Shown in pieces: positions 1 to 7,753 of a DNA stretch of 33,964 bases. The notes beneath the pieces are model-generated. The model did no database searches, was not told the origin of the DNA, and saw nothing but the letters and a program-made list of their open reading frames with translations. Numbering within the stretch: position 1 is the first letter of the stretch; the number at the start of each line of letters is the position of its first letter. The DNA is from UBA2428 sp002343545 (GTDB lineage Bacteria > Bdellovibrionota > UBA2428): positions 1 through 33,964 of the forward strand of contig CALFZE010000044.1 in assembly GCA_937952285.1 (NCBI GenBank), read 5' to 3'. The translations under genes and the position numbers were made by a program.

Positions 1-185
1 CGGATGGCCTGCACTTCATCGGCGCAGTCCATGCCATCGACCAGGAATTCGCTCAGGCGCTGTCCTTCTCCAAGAGAAGCCCGAGAAGCGGGGGGCGTGG
101 CGTGTGCCGTTTCCCCCGCGGGTTGGCCGCCGCAACAACTCGGTTCGGGTTTTTTGGCGTGGCTATGAGGATGATCGTTTTTCAT
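1..185 (-). CDS. Heavy-metal translocating P-type ATPase, N-terminal fragment (runs off the window)
   Basis: Only the first 61 codons are present. The start ATG (183-185) has an AGGA Shine-Dalgarno about 7 nt upstream. The N terminus is rich in His, Cys and Pro (NDHPHSH, then a CC pair), and is followed by the start of a heavy-metal-associated domain with the GMDCADE motif. That is the GMxC variant found in the Zn/Cd/Pb-exporting (CadA/ZntA) branch. The ATPase would pump cytoplasmic metal into the periplasm, where the RND system upstream could take it across the outer membrane. It starts 16 nt after the RND pump gene on the same strand, so it is very likely in the same operon. The catalytic DKTG and CPC motifs lie outside the window, so the metal is not determined. 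Confidence 0.75.
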   Translation of the reverse strand, partial: MKNDHPHSHAKKPEPSCCGGQPAGETAHATPPASRASLGEGQRLSEFLVDGMDCADEVQAI

Positions 186-201
186 GAGCTATCCTACTTA
201 T

Positions 202-3200
202 CTAATGTCCCGCCCGGACTTTGCCATGCATCTTCTTCTCGAAGATCGAGAAAAGGATCGGCAAGACGATGAGCGTCAGAATCGTCGACGACAAGATGCC
301 CCCGATAACGACCGATGCGAGCGGTCGTTGCACTTCGGCTCCGACTCCCGAGGAGAGCATCATCGGAAGGAATCCGAAGATGGCTACCAGAGCCGTCATG
401 AGGACAGGTCGCAGGCGCACGAGGGTTCCGGAGAGAACGAGATCCTTACCCGTCTTGCCTTCGGCTTTGAGCTGGTTGAAGTAATTCACCAATACGATGC
501 CGTTGAGAACCGCGATGCCGGACAGGGCGATGAACCCGACCCCCGCCGAAATGCTAAACGGCAAGCCGTTTGCCATCAGGCTCACGACGCCGCCCACGAG
601 CGCGAAAGGAATTCCGGAGAAGATCAGCAATGTTTCGCCGAAGCTCTGGAAGGCCATGTAGGTCATGAGGAAGACTAGGAGCAGCGCCAGCGGAGCCAGC
701 ACGAAAAGGCGACTTCGGGCTTCTTCAAGGTTCTTGAAGTTTCCACCCCATTCCAAAAAGTAGCCGTCGGGTAGCTTCACGTTCTCGGCAACTTTGACTT
801 GGGCTTCTTTGACGAAGCTTTCCGTGTCGCGTCCGCGTAGGTTGATGAGGACGGCCGTGCGCCGGTTCGAGTTTTCGCGGTTGATCGAGCCGAAGGTTTC
901 CTTGAAGTCGATCTTGGCGAGGCTCGAGAGAGGAACGGTGAGATTTTGGCCGATACCCACGGGAAGCTTCTCGAGGTTGCCCAAATTGCCGCGTTGTTCG
1001 TCCGAGAGGCGTACCACAATAGGAGCTTTACGTTCGCCTTCGTACAGATGCCCCGCCTCTTGCCCGCCAACGGCGACGGCGACGGTTTCGAGAACGTCCG
1101 CCGAGTTGCCGCCGAAACGAGTCAAGGAGGCCGCATCCGGCTCGATCCTGAGCACAGGTGAAGTGCCGGCAAGGTCCACCTCGGCATCACCGGCCCCGCG
1201 AACCTCCGCGACGACGGCTTGAATCTTCTTAGCCGTCTCCATCAGTACGGAGAGATCGGGTCCGTAGATTTTCACGGCAACGTCGGCGCGGGTGCCCTCT
1301 AAGAGCTCGTTGAAGCGCATTTGGATGGGCTGCGAGGCCAGGTAGGTCTGCCCTGGTAGTTCGCGCTCAAGGCGCGCGACCAGAGCCGAGGCAAGCTCTT
1401 CATAGCTTCGCTTCTTGCCCTCCACCTTGGGCCATTCGCCTCGAGGCTTCAGCATGATGTAGGAGTCCGAGACGTTGACGCCCATCGGGTCGGTCGCAAC
1501 TTCGCTGGTTCCGATGCGCGAGAAGGTATGGGCGACCTCGGGGAACTGGCGCACGACATCGTCGGCTTTGCGCTGCATGGCAATCGACTGATCGAGGCTC
1601 ACGTTCACGGGACGGATCATGTGGAAGGCGAAGGACCCCTCGCCAAGTTGGGGCAGGAATTCCGCTCCTCGTGTGGCAAAGAGTACGATGCCGAGTACGA
1701 CGGCAAGGCCTGCGCCGGCTAGGGTCAAAGGCTTCCGGGTCCAGGCGAACTGGAAGGTCTTCATGTACGCCTTCCGAACGAAAGCCATGATGCGAGGCTC
1801 CTTGTCACGCGCGTCGCGGGAAAGGAAAAGACTCGCCAGGGCCGGAGCCGTGGTGAACGAGAGGACCATAGCCGCCGCTACAGCCAGGACGAAAGTCGAA
1901 GCCATGGGCGTGAACATCTTCCCTTCCACGCCAGTCAAGGCGAAGACCGGAAGGAAGACCGTGATGACGATGAGCTCACCGAAGCCCGCGGCCATCCGGA
2001 TCTCGCAGGTGGCCTCGTAGACGGCCTTCTGAAGTTCTTCTTTCGTCAGCCTCCGTCCAAGTTTCTCGGTTAGGAGATGGACGTGCCGAACGCAGTTGTC
2101 GAGTACGATTACGACTCCATCGACGATGATGCCGAAGTCCAAAGCGCCGAGGCTCATCAGGTTTCCCGAAAGGCCGAGTGGCTTCATGACGAGGAAAGTC
2201 GCCAGCAGGGAGAACGGAATCGTGAGCGCCGTAATGATGGCAGCGCGCACGTTGCCGAGGAAGAAGAGCAGCACGACGACCACGAGGAAAGCGCCCATTA
2301 AAAGATTGTGCTCGACCGTTCCCAAAGTCGCGTTCACGAGTTCCGAGCGGTCGTAGACCGTCGTGAGCTTGATGCCTCCGGGAAGCGTGGGAGCGATTTC
2401 TTGTATCTTCTCGTGCACGCGCACCGCGACGCTTCGGCTGTTCTCTCCGAGAAGCATCATGACGGTGCCGAGCACGGTTTCCTGGCCGTTGTATGTTGCC
2501 GATCCGGTCCGAAGCTCTCGACCTAACTTTACGTCGGCAAGATCACCGATCCGCACCGCCTTGAAAGACTCAAGCGTCTTCACGGGGACGTTCTTGATGT
2601 CCTCGACCGACTTGAAAAGACCTACGCCCTGAACAAGGAACTGTTCGGCCGTCTGCTGGATGTATCCTCCGCCGACATTTTGGTTCACCTTCTCCAAGGC
2701 TTCGACCAAATCGCCGAAATGCAGCCCGTAAGCGGCCAGCTTCTCGGGCTTGGGCTGGACATGGTACTGCTTCTCGTAGCCGCCCGACGTGTTGAGCTCG
2801 GCAACACCTTCGACCGTCAGAAGTCGGGGTTTGATGAACCAGTCTTGCAGGGCTTTTAGCTCCATGAGTTGCTTGAGCCGTTCGTCCGAATCCGTCGCCG
2901 GCTTCTCGTAGTCGAGCGCGTATTGGTAGATCTCGCCCAGGCCGGAAGAAATCGGGCCTAAGCCCGGCGATGCGCCTTTAGGCAGCTCGCCCGCGACTCC
3001 TTGTAGGCGTTCGGCCACGAGCTGCCGCGCTCGGTAGATGTCGATCCCGTCCTTGAAGACGACCGTGACTTGCGACAGTCCGAAGCGAGTGATCGAGCGC
3101 ACCTGTTCGACGCCCGCGATCCCCCGCATGGAGGATTCGACTGGGAACGTCACTGAACGCTCGATTTCCTCGGGCGCTAAGCCTTCGATGGTCGTATTGA

Positions 3201-3345
3201 TCTGAACTTGGTTGTTGGTGATGTCTGGAACGGCGTCGATGGGAAGCTTTTGGAAAGCGAAGACGCCGGCAATCAGCATGAGGGCCGTCAGCGCCAGGAC
3301 AAGGCCTCTGCGGTAGACGGCGAAATGAATGATCTTGTTCATCAT
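202..3345 (-). CDS. czcA: CzcA/CusA-family heavy-metal efflux RND transporter
   Basis: This is the inner-membrane proton-driven pump of a tripartite metal efflux system. Its 1047 aa match the family's usual length. It has an N-terminal membrane segment, then the family signature LPIDAVPDITNNQVQINTT near residues 34-52, two large periplasmic loops and two blocks of membrane helices. The heavy-metal RND motif near residue 400 reads GALDFGIIVDGVVIVLDN, with the two Asp residues used for proton transfer. The usual EN at its end is DN here, a conservative change. The C terminus (KKMHGKVRAGH) is basic and His-containing. Two ATGs are adjacent (3345 and 3342), with a GGAG upstream. It sits between the short adaptor gene (19-nt gap) and the P-type ATPase. 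Divalent Zn/Co/Cd export is likelier than Cu/Ag given the CzcA-like sequence, but this is inference. Confidence 0.93.
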   Translation of the reverse strand: MMNKIIHFAVYRRGLVLALTALMLIAGVFAFQKLPIDAVPDITNNQVQINTTIEGLAPEEIERSVTFPVESSMRGIAGVEQVRSITRFGLSQVTVVFKDGIDIYRARQLVAERLQGVAGELPKGASPGLGPISSGLGEIYQYALDYEKPATDSDERLKQLMELKALQDWFIKPRLLTVEGVAELNTSGGYEKQYHVQPKPEKLAAYGLHFGDLVEALEKVNQNVGGGYIQQTAEQFLVQGVGLFKSVEDIKNVPVKTLESFKAVRIGDLADVKLGRELRTGSATYNGQETVLGTVMMLLGENSRSVAVRVHEKIQEIAPTLPGGIKLTTVYDRSELVNATLGTVEHNLLMGAFLVVVVLLFFLGNVRAAIITALTIPFSLLATFLVMKPLGLSGNLMSLGALDFGIIVDGVVIVLDNCVRHVHLLTEKLGRRLTKEELQKAVYEATCEIRMAAGFGELIVITVFLPVFALTGVEGKMFTPMASTFVLAVAAAMVLSFTTAPALASLFLSRDARDKEPRIMAFVRKAYMKTFQFAWTRKPLTLAGAGLAVVLGIVLFATRGAEFLPQLGEGSFAFHMIRPVNVSLDQSIAMQRKADDVVRQFPEVAHTFSRIGTSEVATDPMGVNVSDSYIMLKPRGEWPKVEGKKRSYEELASALVARLERELPGQTYLASQPIQMRFNELLEGTRADVAVKIYGPDLSVLMETAKKIQAVVAEVRGAGDAEVDLAGTSPVLRIEPDAASLTRFGGNSADVLETVAVAVGGQEAGHLYEGERKAPIVVRLSDEQRGNLGNLEKLPVGIGQNLTVPLSSLAKIDFKETFGSINRENSNRRTAVLINLRGRDTESFVKEAQVKVAENVKLPDGYFLEWGGNFKNLEEARSRLFVLAPLALLLVFLMTYMAFQSFGETLLIFSGIPFALVGGVVSLMANGLPFSISAGVGFIALSGIAVLNGIVLVNYFNQLKAEGKTGKDLVLSGTLVRLRPVLMTALVAIFGFLPMMLSSGVGAEVQRPLASVVIGGILSSTILTLIVLPILFSIFEKKMHGKVRAGH

Positions 3346-3364
3346 AAATAGCTCCTAGCCGCGC

Positions 3365-3928
3365 TCAGTGCGCGTGCCCTTCGGCGGCTCCGCCAAAGGC
3401 CGCGATTTCGGCGACTCGGACAAATCCCGTCCCTTGCACGAGAATCTGGTCGCCTGCACGTAGTTCCTTCGACTCAATACGGAGTTCATTTTTGGAAGTG
3501 GAGAGGCTTTTGAATCCAATCCTCTTAAAGAAGCCGTCTCTAACCCGGAACAAGGTGACTTCTCGCTCCGCAGTTACCACCGCGGTCTGCGGAACGTTCC
3601 ACGGGCCGGCTCCCGAAAGCGGGACGATCTTTATCTCGAAGTTCTTAATGGCTTCGGGACTGAGCTTGATTCCAGTGCGTTCATCCGCGACGAGCACTCC
3701 CTTGTCGGGACCTACGAACGAAGAATTTTCTTCTTCACCGTGCTTGTCCTCATCATGCCCATGACCGTCGCCTTCTTCCTCATGGGAATCTTCACCGTCT
3801 TCATGAGGCTTTTCATTTTTCTCCGATTCTTCGTGTGCATGTCCTTTCTCGCCTGCCGCGAACGACAGGGCCGAGGTGGCCGCGAGGGCTATCAACAAAA
3901 GGAAAGCTCCGATGCTTTTTGTTTTCAT
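3365..3928 (-). CDS. Short His-rich CzcB-like periplasmic adaptor (membrane fusion protein fragment or minimal form)
   Basis: The 187-aa product has a signal peptide (residues 1-25, ending SFAAG). A His/Glu/Asp-rich stretch follows (about 28-70, with HAHEE, GHGHDEDKHGEEE), then about 110 residues resembling the barrel and membrane-proximal end of CzcB-type adaptors. The tail AEGHAH recalls the His-containing CzcB C terminus. Full CzcB proteins are about 400-500 aa. The lipoyl and alpha-hairpin domains that contact TolC are not visible here. The start ATG overlaps the stop of the TolC gene (ATGA), so the two are translationally coupled, and the RND gene follows 19 nt later. Its place between pump and outer-membrane factor supports an adaptor or metal-chaperone role. 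No frameshifted remainder was seen in the TolC-adaptor junction. Confidence 0.7.
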   Translation of the reverse strand: MKTKSIGAFLLLIALAATSALSFAAGEKGHAHEESEKNEKPHEDGEDSHEEEGDGHGHDEDKHGEEENSSFVGPDKGVLVADERTGIKLSPEAIKNFEIKIVPLSGAGPWNVPQTAVVTAEREVTLFRVRDGFFKRIGFKSLSTSKNELRIESKELRAGDQILVQGTGFVRVAEIAAFGGAAEGHAH

Positions 3929-5160
3929 AGAGACTCCTCAAAAATGCGCCCGTTCAGCGCCCGCAATGACCAGAGACTTTGAAGGGCCGTTAATTCTTTC
4001 TCGTTTTTGCTTCTTTCGAGATCGACGAGTTGGCGATGAGACTCGATAACCAAGGAGCTGTTGACGACTCCCCGAAGAAAGAGAGCTTCGAGGCGCTCGT
4101 GTTTCTTATGAACTTCATCCAGGGAAATGGACTCCCTCAGGGCCTCCGTCGCGCCCTCATAGGAAGCCATGAGCTCCCTCTTCCTGACTTCGACCTCGTT
4201 CTCGATAAGACGGACGTTCACTTCTGCATTAGATACGGCCTGAGCCGCACTCGCCCGATTCCCCCCGTTGAGGCTAAAGAGCGGCAAAGGAAGGCTGAGG
4301 GCCGCTCCCCAAGTGCTAGTGCGGCCGGTGGGCGTGTTGGTCATACGCAGCGACGGTCCGATCTTCAGGTCAGGCCAGCTTTCTTGCCGGGCCAGCCTTT
4401 GATCGCCTCGAGCGCGCAAAAGCTCCGCTTTGGCTCCCTTAAGTTCTGGAGCGGGCGCGACTCTCGAAGAGGCGCTGGGCGACGGCCAACTTTTGAGATC
4501 TCCAGGCAGCGCCTGCCGTACCTGATCGAGAGAAAATCCCGTGTTGCTCGAGAACCAAGTTTGAAGGCGATTTTCTTCTTCTTGAAGCGAAGCCTTCTGA
4601 AGTTGATAGTCGTTGACGGCGACTCGGAAGACCGAAAGCGCGATCTCCTGTTCCGGAGCAAGCTGCGGCCTAGCGGCGTACTGACGAGTGAGTTTATTGA
4701 AAGTCTGAAGCGATTCGTCGATGAGGCTCTTCTCTCGGCCAATTTGCTTTAAACGGTAGAGATTCAGAATTGCCTGTATTTTGGCTTGGGCCTTGGTGCC
4801 CTCAAAGGCGGCCTCGCTTGCCTCCTTAGCTGCAACTGCGGAGTCTTGCTTGGTGGAGCGGGTGAGGAGGGACCGCACGGGCATTTGTAAGGACAGGCTG
4901 GTTTCCGATTCCCCGCCGGCCCGAGCGTAATCAGCCTCGAGCTCGGGGTTCTCAAACTGCCCCGCGGCCTCGACCTGGGTGTTGGAGTAAGCCGCCTCAC
5001 CTTGGCTTCGCATAACCTCGGGCCCCCGCTGAATGGCACAGGCAACGATATCGTTGGCCGTCTTAGGAGCTGGACACCCCTCAGCGAAACCCCGCTGAGG
5101 GGCGAGCGCCGCTCCCAAGGCACCAGCTACGTATAGGCCCGCTTTAATCGCGTCTTTCAT
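3925..5160 (-). CDS. TolC/CzcC-family outer-membrane efflux protein
   Basis: The 411-aa product has a signal peptide ending near GFAEG and two related halves of long amphipathic helices, as in outer-membrane efflux (OEP) proteins. The first half contains FENPELEADYARAGGES and a long helix rich in Ala, Gln and Glu. The second contains PDLKIGPSLRMT and ALSLPLPLFSLNGG, the 'PlplF' strand typical of CzcC relatives. It would form the outer-membrane channel for the RND pump. A GGGAGG ribosome binding site precedes the ATG at 5160. The gene begins 9 nt after the beta-barrel gene stop and overlaps the adaptor start by 4 nt, so it belongs to the same transcript. Family assignment is firm; the ligand is inferred from the neighbours. 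Confidence 0.88.
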   Translation of the reverse strand: MKDAIKAGLYVAGALGAALAPQRGFAEGCPAPKTANDIVACAIQRGPEVMRSQGEAAYSNTQVEAAGQFENPELEADYARAGGESETSLSLQMPVRSLLTRSTKQDSAVAAKEASEAAFEGTKAQAKIQAILNLYRLKQIGREKSLIDESLQTFNKLTRQYAARPQLAPEQEIALSVFRVAVNDYQLQKASLQEEENRLQTWFSSNTGFSLDQVRQALPGDLKSWPSPSASSRVAPAPELKGAKAELLRARGDQRLARQESWPDLKIGPSLRMTNTPTGRTSTWGAALSLPLPLFSLNGGNRASAAQAVSNAEVNVRLIENEVEVRKRELMASYEGATEALRESISLDEVHKKHERLEALFLRGVVNSSLVIESHRQLVDLERSKNEKELTALQSLWSLRALNGRIFEESL

Positions 5161-5169
5161 AAGCCTCCC

Positions 5170-5967
5170 TTAAAACGTCTTAGCGATCTTGAAGTTGGCC
5201 GAAGCCGTAGAAGAAAGGAACTTGAAATCGGCTCCGGGGCTATAATCCGAGATGTGGAAGAGGCTAAGCGCAAACTCCAGGTTTCCCCATTCCTTCTCGA
5301 TGTAGCGGATCTCATGTTCCTGCCAGAGTTCGTTCGCCCAGGAAGTTCCCTGGCGTCCGAGGGATGAGGGGCCAACGAGAGTGTTGATCGACAAGAAGTA
5401 AGTCGACACGGTCAATTTGCTCGTGAGAGCGTACGATACCAACACGTCCAAATTGTTAAATAGGAGCTGGTTGCCCTTGGCGTCCGCAATGGGCACGTTC
5501 ACCTGATAGCCGTTACGCACTAAGTGAGCGCCGATCCCTTCACGAACAAGGAACGACCAAGGGCCACTATCTCGGCTTAGGTCCATGCGGCCAAAAAGAG
5601 CGCCAAACGATCCCGCCTGCTGGGCTTTCGTCGTCGTGGGAGGGCTGTAGCGGCCGGTTAGGCCGAGTTTCCAGGAGCCGAGCTCCGCCACATCCTTGCG
5701 CGAGAGTGTGAGACGCAGGTATCCGTGAGTCGTGGAGAATTTATTCTCTCCTCCTTCGCGGTAGGTGAACAAGGTCAGAAGCTCAGGCACGAACTTGGTC
5801 TTGTCGTCGATTTTGAACGCAGAGTTCGCGTAGAGGTAAGTGCCTCTCTCGGCATCGTCGAAAGAGATGAAGTTAGTGGCCTCCACGAAAGAGGCCGAAC
5901 GAGCGGGGCGAGCCGCGAGTAGCGAGAGAAGAAGCATCGGGCATCCGAATCGAATATAGGTCTTCAT
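5170..5967 (-). CDS. Predicted outer-membrane beta-barrel protein of the metal-efflux operon
   Basis: I do not recognise a named family. From the ATG at 5967, which has GGAG 6 nt upstream, the product is 265 aa. An upstream ATG at 5979 is less well placed. The N terminus is a signal peptide (MLLLSLLAARPARSA). The rest alternates polar and hydrophobic or aromatic residues in short strands (GTYLYANSAFKI, HGYLRLTLSRKD, LDVLVSYALTSKLTVSTYFL) and ends in Phe, the usual C-terminal residue of outer-membrane barrels. It is encoded just upstream of the TolC gene (9-nt gap) and may be an accessory porin or sensor for the efflux system. The localisation is supported by sequence; the function is inferred from position only. 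Confidence 0.65.
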   Translation of the reverse strand: MKTYIRFGCPMLLLSLLAARPARSASFVEATNFISFDDAERGTYLYANSAFKIDDKTKFVPELLTLFTYREGGENKFSTTHGYLRLTLSRKDVAELGSWKLGLTGRYSPPTTTKAQQAGSFGALFGRMDLSRDSGPWSFLVREGIGAHLVRNGYQVNVPIADAKGNQLLFNNLDVLVSYALTSKLTVSTYFLSINTLVGPSSLGRQGTSWANELWQEHEIRYIEKEWGNLEFALSLFHISDYSPGADFKFLSSTASANFKIAKTF

Positions 5968-6047
5968 GGCAATCTCCATTGAAACTGGCGGCAGTCGAAA
6001 CCGCCGCCAGGCTTAGGTAGGGGTGAGCGTTAGTGTTGCGCTTTTAC

Positions 6048-6245
6048 TCAGTAAGCACGGCGGTCGGCACCGCGAGGGAAATTGCCGATTTCGCGCCGGT
6101 AATACTGCATGCAGGACTCGCCGGCCCTGTAGTTGGGCTCATTCGCATACTTCTCGCATGCGACGACAGGCTCGCCGTTTTCAGGGGTAGAAGCGCAAGC
6201 GCCCAAGAAAAGCGCCATGACGAAAACACCAATAACTTTTTTCAT
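6048..6245 (-). CDS. Small lipoprotein in the metal-efflux operon
   Basis: The 65-aa product has a lipoprotein signal peptide with lipobox LGAC (residues 14-17). The mature protein would be about 49 aa with two further Cys residues (VACEKY and ESCMQYY) and a basic, Tyr-rich tail. A strong GGAGG lies 6 nt before the ATG. It is encoded 41 nt after the His-rich exported protein and 80 nt before the barrel protein on the same strand, so it is probably co-transcribed. No domain is recognised. A periplasmic accessory or metal-binding role is possible but not shown. Confidence 0.7.
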   Translation of the reverse strand: MKKVIGVFVMALFLGACASTPENGEPVVACEKYANEPNYRAGESCMQYYRREIGNFPRGADRRAY

Positions 6246-6286
6246 AATTCCTCCAGATGAATGTGGCTTAAGTTTCGAGAGAAAAC

Positions 6287-6631
6287 TTAAGCGCGCATCG
6301 GAGGACGCAGGATCTCGTTAACGTAGTCAGAGAAGTGCAGACGCTGAAGCCCACAGGAGAGTTTGGCTTCATCCGAGAAAGCATTTTTGGGCCGATGGGC
6401 AACGGGGATCAGGGCGCAGCACTGCACGTGATGGTGGCAGTGATCTACGTCGGGATGGCTAGATTCGTTGGAGGGATCGAAATCCGACGCGGGCGAATGA
6501 TGGTCAGCGTGGATAGAGGATTGGGATTGTTCCGTCATTACCGGCTCAACGCCATCAACAAACGAGCTGTGCGAAATGGCCTGGCCACTGAAGAGAAGAG
6601 CCATGATGAGAGCTAGGACCAAAGAACGCAC
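6287..6631 (-). CDS. Small His-rich exported protein, CzcI-like in size and position
   Basis: The 114-aa product has a hydrophobic signal peptide (residues 1-20, ending GQAIS). The mature part is rich in His, Asp and Ser, with IHADHHSP and then HPDVDHCHHHVQCC near residues 59-72. This His/Cys cluster would bind soft or borderline metals. CzcI and CopL-type proteins, which modulate metal-resistance operons in betaproteobacteria, have similar length, export signal and His content. The resemblance is architectural and no homology is proven. The start is GTG at 6631 with no clear Shine-Dalgarno. It overlaps the end of the upstream 52-aa ORF by 19 nt, so coupled translation is likely and the exact start is uncertain. 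Confidence 0.6.
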   Translation of the reverse strand: MRSLVLALIMALLFSGQAISHSSFVDGVEPVMTEQSQSSIHADHHSPASDFDPSNESSHPDVDHCHHHVQCCALIPVAHRPKNAFSDEAKLSCGLQRLHFSDYVNEILRPPMRA

Positions 6632-6771
6632 ACATTCAACGTAGCCGAACGCTTTCTTTGAGGCAACAGGCCTGAGTTTAAGAGTGCGTTAAGTTCATCC
6701 CTGCTCAGGAGCGCAGCACCCGATTTCTCGATCACGTCGGGGTAGCTGTCACGTGAAGCGCCGCAATACAT
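6613..6771 (-). CDS. 52-aa leading protein of the metal-efflux operon
   Basis: This short ORF reads MYCGASRDSYPDVIEKSGAA, then LLSRDELNALLNSGLLPQRK and a short tail ending in Trp-Ser. The composition is that of a real soluble protein: a Cys near the N terminus, balanced charges, and a helix-like DELNALLNSGLL segment. It ends inside the first codons of the His-rich exported protein (19-nt overlap), suggesting coupled translation at the operon's head. The ribosome binding site is weak (AAGAA). The ATG is inside the palindrome at 6769-6785, so repressor binding there could also affect translation initiation. The function is unknown; a small sensor or DNA-binding accessory is possible. Confidence 0.5.
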   Translation of the reverse strand: MYCGASRDSYPDVIEKSGAALLSRDELNALLNSGLLPQRKRSATLNVCVLWS

Positions 6772-6785
6772 AAGCATTTCTTATG
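6769..6785. promoter_or_regulatory. Palindrome in the divergent promoter region of the metal operon and the S1/P1 nuclease gene
   Basis: CATAAG and CTTATG form perfect 6-bp arms around a 5-bp centre. A looser second pair, TAAGCAT (6771-6777) and ATGCTTA (6799-6805), overlaps it. The surrounding 40 bases are the most AT-rich of the region. The site lies between two divergent transcription units, so it is a candidate operator for a metal-responsive repressor or activator. No regulator gene is in the window to match it. Confidence 0.4.
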
Positions 6786-6837
6786 ATTTGATTTAGATAT
6801 GCTTAAGTCTTAGGGTCCAGCTTCGGGAGGGAATTTT

Positions 6838-7749
6838 ATGAGGCTGACCATTCGCATTTCCAAAGGGAACCCTTGGAGCGCATTTTTCGCCGCCATTGTC
6901 GGCCTAGCGACAACGAATGCTTTTGGCTGGGGCGGGCTTGGTCATGAAACCTTGGGCGTGATCGCGTCCCAGCTTACCTCTCAGCGTCAGGATTTTTGGA
7001 CCGCCAACGCCAGTCACGTCGGGGTCCTCATCAATGTGCCGGATCGGAAATGGAAGAGCGAGACTCGAAAAGAAAACCCGACGCATTACTTTTCTTTTGA
7101 TGGGTATTTCACGGATGCGAGGGAACTCAGTACCTTTCCCCGAGCTTATGCAGAGGCGCTTCGCCGCTACAAGAGCTCGCAGGTTCTTGGTAATGGAACG
7201 GCCCCTTGGCGGGTCCAACAGCTTTACGAAGAGTCGGTGAAAGCTTTCCGTGCCGGAGACCATAAAACGGGACTGCAAATGGCGGGCGTTATGGCTCACT
7301 ACATCGCAGATCTGGTGCAGCCCCTTCACGTTACGAAGAACTACAACGGCCAGAAAACCGGAAATCACGGCATCCATAGCTTCTTTGAGACGACTAACGT
7401 TTCTGACTTGGATACGGAAGAGTCGATCAGCGAGGTGAAAGCCCGTGCCGCGGCTCTCCTTCAGAGAGGAGAGCTTTCCGCCTTCTCTGAAATGGCGACG
7501 GTTGAAATTGGTTTTGCGATTGTTGCGGACTCGGCCGCACTGGCGACTGAAGTACTGGAGACTGACTCAAAATGGGGCCGCAAGGCTGAAGGGGCAAAAA
7601 TTCAGCGGGAACTCGCGCTCGAGCGGATCGCAAGAGGGGCCGCAATCCTTGCCTTGGTTTTCGACCGAATTTCGGAAGAAGGCGGCATCACTCTTGAGGA
7701 GCGCATACCTGCGGTGCCGCCGCCTTCATGGGTGCCGGCTTCGTATTGA
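6838..7749 (+). CDS. Secreted S1/P1-type zinc-dependent nuclease (phospholipase C/P1 fold)
   Basis: The 303-aa product has a signal peptide ending before WGGLGH. In this family the mature N-terminal Trp itself binds zinc, and cleavage before W31 would expose it. Other expected zinc ligands are visible: H36, H83 and D88 in THYFSFD, H154 and D158 in HYIADLVQPLHV, H164, then H180 and E184 in a GNHGIHSFFE segment. Together these give the trinuclear zinc site of single-strand nucleases and 3'-nucleotidases. GGGAGG lies 7 nt before the ATG. The gene diverges from the metal operon and may share its regulation. The C terminus is Pro-rich. Family membership is strong; nuclease rather than phospholipase activity is inferred. 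Confidence 0.85.
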   Translation: MRLTIRISKGNPWSAFFAAIVGLATTNAFGWGGLGHETLGVIASQLTSQRQDFWTANASHVGVLINVPDRKWKSETRKENPTHYFSFDGYFTDARELSTFPRAYAEALRRYKSSQVLGNGTAPWRVQQLYEESVKAFRAGDHKTGLQMAGVMAHYIADLVQPLHVTKNYNGQKTGNHGIHSFFETTNVSDLDTEESISEVKARAAALLQRGELSAFSEMATVEIGFAIVADSAALATEVLETDSKWGRKAEGAKIQRELALERIARGAAILALVFDRISEEGGITLEERIPAVPPPSWVPASY

Positions 7750-7753
7750 GTCG

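Noticed and set aside
184..678. 164-codon plus-strand ORF at the left end
   Set aside because: It is antisense to the C-terminal part of the RND pump and highly charged without motifs.
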